Source: Desulfosoma caldarium | GTDB lineage: Bacteria; Desulfobacterota; Syntrophobacteria; Syntrophobacterales; DSM-9756 | Length of the DNA: 64,000 nt | NCBI RefSeq assembly: GCF_003751385.1 | Contig: NZ_RJVA01000001.1 | Location: 34,707-98,706 of the forward strand | Direction: 5' to 3' | Shown here: positions 57,694 to 64,000 of the stretch, piece after piece | Layout of the letters: every line of letters starts with the position of its first letter | Numbering within the stretch: position 1 is the first letter of the stretch | Program-made: the position numbers and the translations under genes | The notes under the pieces: generated by a model | Told to the model about the DNA's origin: nothing | Seen by the model: only the letters and a program-made list of their open reading frames with translations | The model's database searches: none

Positions 57694-59097
57694 TCACTTG
57701 CCGATACAAAATCGAGAAAAGATGCGCTCGAGCACTGCATCGTCCACATGGAGGCCCAGGATCTCTTCCACGGCGCTTCGAGCCGCTCGCACCTCTTCGG
57801 CTACCAACTCGGGGAACCCCTGCGCGCGAGCCACCTCAACGGCTCGGTCTAGAGCCAACACGGCGCGCTCCAGGCACTCTTTTTGTCTTACATTGACGGC
57901 AAAGGTGGATTCCGCTCCCAAGACAACTTCTTGAAGCACGTCACGTTCCAAAAACCGTTTCAAACGCTCGATGTCGCCTGGGTCGTGCGCACACAGATGG
58001 ATAATGGCATTCTCCAGGCCGTAGCGTGCCTTCAGGTCGTCCACACTGGTTTCCATGGGACAATCCCTCTTGTTGAGGATCACCAGTCGCTTTTTATGAC
58101 GCGTTTTTTCCTGAATGCGATCATCATCCGCATCCAAATATCGGCTTTGATCTACAATCCACAGCACCAAATCGGCTTCGTCAACGCAGCGCAGTGTCCG
58201 TTCAATCCCTAGGGATTCGATCATGTCAGGTTTTTCCCGAATTCCTGCCGTATCCAGCACGCGTACCCACAATCCTGCGACAAGGAAACCGTCTTCGATG
58301 ACGTCTCGCGTCGTGCCCGCAACGGGTGTGACAATGGCCCGTTCCTGCCCCACCAAGGCGTTGAGAAGGGATGATTTGCCCACGTTGGGCTTTCCCACAA
58401 GAACCAAGGAAAGGCCTTCGCGAAGCACGCGGGCTTCTTCATAGCTCTCCGCAAGACGGCGCAGAGCCGGAAGGATGTCTCTTTCCAGTTGTTCGGCCAC
58501 AGCCTCCAGCTCAGAGGCGCCCTCGAGCTCCATATCTTCGGAAAAATCCAACGACGCCTCCAGCCGTGCCTCAAGCTCCAGGAGTTCATTACGCCACCGC
58601 GAGACCTGCTGCCCAAAACCCCTGCGCAACTGTTTTCCGGCGGCTTCCAGAGCCTTTTCCGATCGAGCGTGAATCACGTCAATCACGGCTTCGGCCTGAG
58701 ACAGATCCAAGCGGCCATGCAAAAAGGCTCTGAGCGTGAATTCTCCAGGGCGAGCCAGTCGGGCCCCATGGCTCAGCACCAGCTCGAGAATGCGCTGCAG
58801 GACGACGTAGCCGCTGTGGCAGTTGATTTCCACCACATCTTCGCCGGTGTAGGATCTCGGTCCGGCCATGTAACTGGCCAGGACTTCATCGATGGGACTT
58901 TGGGTTTCTGGGTCGACGATCCAGCCGTAGATCAGTTTGTGGGATGGGGGCAAAACAAAGGAGGCGTGGGCGGGCCGAAAGATTTTCTGCAGAAGGGTGA
59001 GGGCATCGGGGCCACTGATCTTGATGATCCCGATGCCCCCGATGCCGATGGGAGTCGCAATGGCGCAGATTGTCTCGGATCGGCAGGCAATGTCCAT
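57694..59097 (-). CDS. mnmE: tRNA modification GTPase MnmE
   Basis: The 467-residue enzyme, with MnmG, adds a carboxymethylaminomethyl-type group to wobble uridine in tRNA. It has the N-terminal tetrahydrofolate-binding domain (ICAIATPIGIGGIGIIKISG), a helical domain interrupted by the G domain (VGKPNVGKSSLLNALVG, RVLDTAGIREKPDMIE, LNKRDCP) and the C-terminal CIGK motif with the catalytic Cys. The ATG lies 22 bases after jag. Confidence 0.96.
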   Translation of the reverse strand: MDIACRSETICAIATPIGIGGIGIIKISGPDALTLLQKIFRPAHASFVLPPSHKLIYGWIVDPETQSPIDEVLASYMAGPRSYTGEDVVEINCHSGYVVLQRILELVLSHGARLARPGEFTLRAFLHGRLDLSQAEAVIDVIHARSEKALEAAGKQLRRGFGQQVSRWRNELLELEARLEASLDFSEDMELEGASELEAVAEQLERDILPALRRLAESYEEARVLREGLSLVLVGKPNVGKSSLLNALVGQERAIVTPVAGTTRDVIEDGFLVAGLWVRVLDTAGIREKPDMIESLGIERTLRCVDEADLVLWIVDQSRYLDADDDRIQEKTRHKKRLVILNKRDCPMETSVDDLKARYGLENAIIHLCAHDPGDIERLKRFLERDVLQEVVLGAESTFAVNVRQKECLERAVLALDRAVEVARAQGFPELVAEEVRAARSAVEEILGLHVDDAVLERIFSRFCIGK

Positions 59098-59119
59098 CGT
59101 GCGCGGATGCAGCCTCCGC

Positions 59120-59803
59120 TCACTGTGCGTTGGATTTCGCTTCGGTCATGGAGTCTGGAATGTTTTTAGTTTTCTTGGCCGGGTAGATAACCACCCGACG
59201 TAGGTTGCCTTCGCCCTTGCTCTTAGTGCGAACGCCCCGGTCTTCTTTCAAAGCCATGTGAATGATCCGTCGGTCTTGAGCGTTCATGGGACCTGTGGTT
59301 GCAGGACGTCGAGATTTCTTGACCCGCTCACTCAATTGAAGGGCCATTTCGGTGAGGTTGCTTTCACGTTTTGAGCGGTAATTTTCCGTGTCCACGATCA
59401 CAGGCACATTGTCGCCCACCTCTCGACTGACAATCTTGCTCACCACGTACTGCAATGCATTGAGGGTCTTGCCCCGCTTGCCGATGAGCAGCCCCGAGCC
59501 GTTGCTCACGATGTTTAAATAAACACTCTCTTCCCGCACTTCACTTTCCACAACGGTGGGAACGTCCACATATTTGAGGATTTCCGTGAGCACCTGCTTG
59601 GCCCGTTCGCACGCCATGCCGAGAGGCGTTTCCTTGGGGGTGACGCGAATGCGCGCCTTGCGGGCCCCGACAATGCCAAAAATGCCCGAAGAGCCTTTGG
59701 ACAGGATTTCAATGTCCAGCTTTTCCTGAGGCAATTGGAACGCCTCACAGGCCAAATGAATGGCATCGTCAAGGGTTTTCCCTTCAAACTCCTGCGCTGG
59801 CAT
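59120..59803 (-). CDS. jag: RNA-binding protein KhpB/Jag
   Basis: The 227-residue protein has the Jag N-terminal domain (KTLDDAIHLACEAFQLPQEK), then a KH domain with GLLIGKRGKTLNALQYVVSK, followed by the single-stranded-RNA-binding R3H domain (MNAQDRRIIHMALKEDRGVR). It binds RNA and influences cell division and envelope in other bacteria. It lies 65 bases after yidC and shares its transcript. Confidence 0.92.
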   Translation of the reverse strand: MPAQEFEGKTLDDAIHLACEAFQLPQEKLDIEILSKGSSGIFGIVGARKARIRVTPKETPLGMACERAKQVLTEILKYVDVPTVVESEVREESVYLNIVSNGSGLLIGKRGKTLNALQYVVSKIVSREVGDNVPVIVDTENYRSKRESNLTEMALQLSERVKKSRRPATTGPMNAQDRRIIHMALKEDRGVRTKSKGEGNLRRVVIYPAKKTKNIPDSMTEAKSNAQ

Positions 59804-59868
59804 ACTCTCCTCCGTTTGTCATCCGAAGCGCACGCACGATCGCCAATTTGAAGCGGAGAGGCGCCTGG

Positions 59869-61548
59869 TTAAGCCTGACGGTTGATCCAGTACTGCTGCA
59901 CGATGGACAGAACATTGTTCACAAACCAATATAGCACGAGACCCGATGGAAAGTTGATAAAGAATACGGTGAAAATCACGGGCATCATGAGCATGAGCTT
60001 TTCCTGTCGGGGATCCCCCGCCGATGGCGTCATCTTTTGCTGAATGAACATGCTCGCCCCCATGAGCAGGGTGAGCACGGGGAGCCCTCCCAAGTACGGC
60101 ACTTCAAAACCCACGGACAGTCGATCGGGGGCCGTGAGATCGTTGATCCAGAGCCAAAACGGTTGATGCCGCAATTCGATGGCGCCGTAGAGCATTCGAT
60201 AAAGGGCAAAAAACACCGGAATCTGCAGCACTATGGGAAGACACCCGCCCAGCGGGTTCACCTTGTAGGTGCGGTAGAGCATCATGAGTTCCTGGTTGAG
60301 CTTTTCTCGATCGTCTTTGTACTTTTCTCGTATCTGGGCCATCTTGGGCTGAATCTTTTTCATGACCTGCATGGACTTGAAGCTCTTATGGGTGAGGGGC
60401 CAAAAGAGAATCTTGATGATGACGGTCAAGATGATGATGGCAACCCCGTAGTTGTGCGTGTAGTTGTAAATCCACCGAAGGAACATCAGCAAGGGCTTGG
60501 CCAGGAAGCTGAACCACCCAAAATCCAAGGCGCGCTCCAGCCGCACGTCCCCCCGCTTCAAAGCATCCTGTTCCTTGGGACCCCAATAATAGGTGTTGGA
60601 AACGGTCAGTGTAGCCCCAGGATCCACAGTAAAGGGGTCGGTCAAATAGACCAGCTGCACCAAGCCGGAACCGGCATCCAGAAGCCTTGCGGCCACCTGA
60701 AAATGCTGGTCTGCAGCGGGAACCACGGCCTGGAGAAAATAGTTGTTGTCAAAACCCACCCAGTGCACAGGCGGTTTTAGAATGGGGGTGTCCTTTTTCA
60801 AGGCTTTTTGGTTGAAATGCTCTAAAGATCCGTTTTTCAACACCGTCACATGGGACTGGTTGTAGGACGATGCCAAACCTTCAAAGGGCATGGCGTAAGA
60901 GCTAATTCCCAGCTGGTCTGTAAGTGGCGCCTCGGATAGGTTGGTCAAGGAAACCTCCACCTTTACGGCGTAGGTGTCCGCCGAAAAACGCAGAATCTTT
61001 TGCACCCGAACGATTCCAGGAACTTCCGCGGAAAGGATTAGGGCCTTTTCCCCATCACCCGGGTTCAGACGCATTTCCGTGGGCGCATCACCGTCGTAGG
61101 CCATGGTCGCCAAAGGCCATTCCTTATGGTGGAGCAAATCCACGGCCAGAGGAAGGTATCCCATCCCCTTGGATGGAATGAGGTCCATGGGAGGGGCGGA
61201 CGGGTCGACCGATTGTCGGTGTTTTTTCAGTGTGAAGCTTTCGATGCGCCCACCTGCGGCAGCAACGCGCGCCGTATAAAGGGGGGTGTCTACAACCCAG
61301 GACTTGGACGAAGGCGCAACCGTGGCGGCGTGCTGCTGGGGAACATGGGACCAATCCACGCCACGCGAAGCCTCCGACCCAGCAAAAGAGCTCGACGGGG
61401 CCGTGGAGGATTCACGCTTGGGCTCGGTTGCCGTCTCAGAAACGGCAGGGGATTCAGCCTTGCGCGCCGGTTGCGGCGTGAAATACACTTCCCAAAGAAA
61501 TAAAACAGCCATGGAGAGGGCAAATGCCAACAAGGCTCTTTTTTCCAT
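59869..61548 (-). CDS. yidC: Membrane protein insertase YidC
   Basis: The 559-residue insertase has an N-terminal transmembrane helix (LLAFALSMAVLFLWEVYF), a large periplasmic beta domain (about residues 50-330), and five C-terminal helices. The conserved cytoplasmic loop region is FKSMQVMKKIQPKMAQIREK, and GCLPIVLQIPVFFALYRMLY and MPVIFTVFFINFPSGLVLYW form the core. ATG 61548 gives the usual start; the frame extends further upstream without similarity. It lies 5 bases after yidD. Confidence 0.96.
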   Translation of the reverse strand: MEKRALLAFALSMAVLFLWEVYFTPQPARKAESPAVSETATEPKRESSTAPSSSFAGSEASRGVDWSHVPQQHAATVAPSSKSWVVDTPLYTARVAAAGGRIESFTLKKHRQSVDPSAPPMDLIPSKGMGYLPLAVDLLHHKEWPLATMAYDGDAPTEMRLNPGDGEKALILSAEVPGIVRVQKILRFSADTYAVKVEVSLTNLSEAPLTDQLGISSYAMPFEGLASSYNQSHVTVLKNGSLEHFNQKALKKDTPILKPPVHWVGFDNNYFLQAVVPAADQHFQVAARLLDAGSGLVQLVYLTDPFTVDPGATLTVSNTYYWGPKEQDALKRGDVRLERALDFGWFSFLAKPLLMFLRWIYNYTHNYGVAIIILTVIIKILFWPLTHKSFKSMQVMKKIQPKMAQIREKYKDDREKLNQELMMLYRTYKVNPLGGCLPIVLQIPVFFALYRMLYGAIELRHQPFWLWINDLTAPDRLSVGFEVPYLGGLPVLTLLMGASMFIQQKMTPSAGDPRQEKLMLMMPVIFTVFFINFPSGLVLYWFVNNVLSIVQQYWINRQA

Positions 61549-61553
61549 GTAGA

Positions 61554-61790
61554 TTACTCCGTAGACTTTCCTAAAGTGTGCGGCACGGGATCGACGCCGC
61601 CGGGATGCCAGGGATGGCATTTGAGAAGCCTACGGCCTCCCAGCACCACGCCGGCCACAAGGCCGTGCCTTTCAATGGCCTGATACATGTAAGCGGAACA
61701 AGACGGATAAAATCGGCAGTGGACTCCAAGGAAGGGCGACAGGCACACTTGATAGACTCTTAGAGCATACAAGACCAACCGTTTCATCAT
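61554..61790 (-). CDS. yidD: Membrane protein insertion efficiency factor YidD
   Basis: The 78-residue protein has the YidD signature: [20 protein letters not shown] followed by [11 protein letters not shown] and [14 protein letters not shown], with conserved cysteines. It aids membrane protein insertion at the inner face of the membrane. ATG 61790 overlaps the rnpA stop (ATGA). A longer start at 61820 is possible but would overlap rnpA by over 30 bases. Confidence 0.93.
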   Translation of the reverse strand: MMKRLVLYALRVYQVCLSPFLGVHCRFYPSCSAYMYQAIERHGLVAGVVLGGRRLLKCHPWHPGGVDPVPHTLGKSTE

Positions 61791-62185
61791 GCCATTCGTC
61801 GCCCCCCTCTTTTCAAGCATTCACCGAAAAGGTCGGCCATGCGGGCTGGGGTGACGGTTTCGGCGCCGGGTCGGGCAATGACCACAATGTCCAAGTTTGG
61901 TGGCGGCAGGGTGCTCTTGGCGTGCCGAAACCACTCCCGAAGGCATCGCTTGATGCGGTTCCTTGTCGCAGCCTTCCAGTACCTTTTTTGCACTACAAGC
62001 CCCAGGCGATGGTGCGGCAGGCCGTTGGGCGCCACACTGAGCACAAAAGGACCGCACGAAAGGCGCCAACCCTCCCGGCTCACCCTCTGATATTCCGAAC
62101 GCTTTTTCAGGCGCTCCTCGGGACGAAAGGATAACGGGCGACATCTTGTGGTGGCCGACACGACCGCCCCGTGTTCCGCCTGCAT
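61787..62185 (-). CDS. rnpA: Ribonuclease P protein component
   Basis: The 132-residue basic protein binds RNase P RNA for 5' processing of pre-tRNA. The RNR signature [16 protein letters not shown] is intact, with the N-terminal [21 protein letters not shown] 62185 overlaps the rpmH stop (TGATG); a GTG one codon earlier is in frame. It belongs to the rpmH-rnpA-yidD-yidC operon. Confidence 0.95.
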   Translation of the reverse strand: MQAEHGAVVSATTRCRPLSFRPEERLKKRSEYQRVSREGWRLSCGPFVLSVAPNGLPHHRLGLVVQKRYWKAATRNRIKRCLREWFRHAKSTLPPPNLDIVVIARPGAETVTPARMADLFGECLKRGGRRMA

Positions 62186-62319
62186 CACACGGACAGTCGC
62201 TTTCGCCCCTTGGCCCGTCTCCTGTTGATGACGGCTCGACCCGACTTCGTGGCCATGCGAACGAGAAATCCGTGCGTGCGTTTCCGGCGCAAATTGTGAG
62301 GCTGATATGTGCGTTTCAT
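62185..62319 (-). CDS. rpmH: 50S ribosomal protein L34
   Basis: The 44-residue protein reads [20 protein letters not shown] and ends GRKRLSV, the full L34 sequence pattern, very rich in Arg and Lys. AAAGGAAAGG precedes the ATG. The stop overlaps the rnpA start. In many bacteria dnaA lies upstream in the opposite direction; here it does not. Confidence 0.97.
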   Translation of the reverse strand: MKRTYQPHNLRRKRTHGFLVRMATKSGRAVINRRRAKGRKRLSV

Positions 62320-62410
62320 GGACCTTTCCTTTCCCTTTCTTTCTTATGTCTCAACCCGGAAGCGCTTTCTTGCCTCAGGTCATGGCCCTTCGGGCTCTTT
62401 TACGGCGCAC

Positions 62411-62441
62411 ATTCTAGACGCGAATTGTTGCTTATAGTCAA
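62411..62441 (-). promoter_or_regulatory. Putative promoter of the rpmH operon
   Basis: On the minus strand TTGACT (62441-62436) and TAGAAT (62416-62411) are separated by 19 bases, with rpmH starting about 90 bases downstream. The spacing is a little long. Confidence 0.45.
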
Positions 62442-62512
62442 GGCCCCCATTCCTTGTCAAGCGCGCCGTCACAGGGCTCGGTCAACGAAGGGTTTTGATG
62501 TGCCGGCTTTTT

Positions 62513-63370
62513 TCAGGCCGCGGCGCCGCAAGGTCGAAACAAAGGCAGTCCAAGATTTGAAGCCAGGCGTCGCCGCACGTTGCCATCGTCCACGGCGGCC
62601 ACGCGATCAAGGGTGTCCCGTGCAAAGGAGGTGGCAAGCCACCAGATGAGGGCCGCTGGTTCCTCAAGGGGTCGAAGAAGGCCCGAACGCTCATAGCCCC
62701 GAAATTCTTCCACCGCTGAAAATGTCATATGGCGAATCCATTCATGCACGGCCGTGTCCACAATGCTGGCGTAGAGCAGGTGCACACGAAGATTGAAGCA
62801 GGCTTCGCGGGATTCCTCGGCAAGGGTTTTCCCAAAGAGTTCCAAGCCGTCCTTGGCGGCGCCATAGACGCTCCAACCGGCCACAGGATGGGTCGCGGCG
62901 CCGCTTGAGGTCACAATCAGCACCCCTCACCTGGCCTCGATCTTGCCCGGCAGGACCGGGCGAACCCTGTGAAAGGCCCTGATCAGGTTGACGACTTCGT
63001 TTTTGGACCAGTCTTCGAGAGGCTCGGCCCAGGTATCGCCCACGGACTCAATGACATTGGTGTTGGCCACCACGGTGTGCGGCACACCGGCCAGGGACAT
63101 GACCTGCTCCACCAAGCGAGTCACATTTTTCCACGTGGAGACATCGCTCATCATGGCGTCGGCCTGCCCTTTTTACGCTCGAACGGCCTCGCATGCCTCT
63201 TCAATTTGCGTTGAGGTTCAAGCACACAGAAGGGTTCGGGCTTCCGCGCGCGCCAAGCTCTGCGCGGCGGCGCGCCCAATGCCACGGTCGGCTTCAGAAA
63301 AGACCATCACCAGCCCGCCCAGGCCAGCCTCTTGGGGAATTCTTGCTTCGTCCGTGGGTGAACTCCTCAT
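62513..63370 (-). pseudogene. Short-chain dehydrogenase/reductase, three in-frame stops
   Basis: One minus-strand frame encodes an SDR protein of about 285 residues, broken by TGA (63218-63220), TAA (63173-63175) and TGA (62927-62929) without any frameshift. The N-terminus has a degenerate nucleotide motif (EADRGIGRAAAQSLARAEA); the catalytic Ser-Tyr-Lys region is well kept (VTSSGAATHPVAGWSVYGAA, with YGAAK). The stops are of two kinds and do not sit at a redox position, so selenocysteine reading is unlikely. The original substrate is unknown. The start is approximate. It is an old remnant next to the rpmH operon, where dnaA would be expected. Confidence 0.75.
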
Positions 63371-64000
63371 GATGGGCATCTTTGTAAGGTATGTGGGGCT
63401 TAAAAGACACGCGGGCTTTGCGGACAGAGGGCAGGCTGGGGGTCCCCGCTTTTTCAACCCTTTCAGGGTCTTTCGCAGGGCCGTGGCCCTCCAGATCCAC
63501 CATCTATTAAGCGGCGGGAGATGGCAGCCCTTTTTTGAAGGTCATTTTTCCGTACTGGCGTCGGCGCGCAGGGTTCACTGCCGGCAGACGGCGATTTTCT
63601 CCAGTCCCGTAAAAGTATGAACCATTGCAACAAAAAGTTGATGCCATTTTCGCTCCCGTTTTTTCAGTGCCTGCATCGGGGTTATGGGACCGAAAATTTT
63701 TTTGGAGACGCGCTTATTATAGCCCCCCGGATTGAGTCTAACCTTCCTTGCGTTGGGCTGCACGAGGGACCGGCTCAGGTGGCGGGTTTGTCGGCCATGA
63801 TTTCAAAAAGACCCAGCGACAGGCCTGATCTATGTCTCGGCGAAGGCACCGAGGCAGTCCGAAACGCGCAACTGACCATTTGATCCATCTACGGGTATCG
63901 ACCGGTAGGTGTTGGGTCCCATGTTATAGTATTCCACGAAGAAGCTATCCGCTGTTTCGTGCCCGCGAGAGGCTGCGCGTCATGGTTTCAAACGCAACAT
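63371..64000. other. Right-edge region without a recognisable gene
   Basis: Open frames in these 630 bases do not look like real proteins, and no tRNA, strong terminator or cluster of DnaA boxes (TTATCCACA-like) is visible. A short AT-rich patch lies at about 63690-63720. The region may be part of the origin flank or further gene remnants. Confidence 0.4.

Noticed and set aside
62927..63220. In-frame TGA codons in the SDR gene as recoded codons
   Set aside because: A TAA lies in the same frame between them, and SDR enzymes do not use selenocysteine there, so ordinary decay is simpler.
62320..64000. Origin of replication upstream of rpmH
   Set aside because: The gene order suggests it, but no cluster of DnaA boxes, AT-rich unwinding region or dnaA is visible in the part present.

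Overview
The window looks like chromosomal DNA of a strictly anaerobic Desulfobacterota ('deltaproteobacterium'), perhaps Syntrophobacterales. This is inferred from gene content only: a periplasmic selenocysteine formate dehydrogenase with FdhE, rubrerythrin, ADP-forming acyl-CoA synthetase, several CoA-transferases, a DUF3786-type Fe-S protein, LarC, and the gene order of a Gram-negative origin region. Nearly all genes look vertically inherited. There are no phage genes, insertion sequences, CRISPR arrays or rRNA genes.

Layout. Positions 1-2022 hold two decayed genes (a CoA-transferase beta subunit and a branching-type glycosyltransferase). Positions 2341-12681 carry rubrerythrin, acyl-CoA enzymes, FtsY, a CaiB/BaiF CoA-transferase, small metal-binding proteins, Hsp20 and HtpX. 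Positions 12761-19498 hold purA and then the formate dehydrogenase locus: a near-consensus promoter, a long leader with a foldable element, fdhA with an in-frame UGA, fdhB, a terminator and fdhE. Positions 19592-24362 hold a CoA-transferase/GNAT fusion, a HAD phosphatase, minCDE and a MoaD/ThiS-like carrier. Positions 24314-32022 (minus strand) form a transcription unit of a CarS-metallophosphoesterase fusion, a double-length UvrA and an ATP-grasp protein. Positions 32043-36059 carry a radical SAM protein, a frame-broken CsgG-like lipoprotein gene, an AMP nucleosidase-like protein and a flavodoxin. Positions 36084-48721 are mainly minus-strand housekeeping: YhbY, a sigma-70 factor, a TGS GTPase, AlaS, RecA, ThpR, CinA, LarC and Lon. 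A tiny plus-strand selenoprotein gene sits between the GTPase and alaS. Two tRNA-Ser genes, moaC and dksA follow. Positions 50573-62319 hold the origin-type cluster rpmH-rnpA-yidD-yidC-jag-mnmE-rsmG and a parA-parB-cobU-cobS-birA operon, separated by convergent pncA-pncB. The right edge carries a dead SDR gene, and no dnaA or obvious oriC.

The most interesting content is selenium related. Two independent in-frame UGA codons (fdhA codon 194; codon 17 of a 56-residue dual-CXXC protein at 39321-39491) are each followed by a SECIS-like hairpin whose three-base GGY loop starts exactly 24 nt after the UGA. The fdhA leader also contains a branched fold with mutually exclusive pairings that may be a cis-regulatory RNA. 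Other points of note are the tandem UvrA fusion, the CarS-phosphoesterase fusion, an uncharacterised Cys-rich protein, and four disrupted genes, several broken at homopolymer runs.
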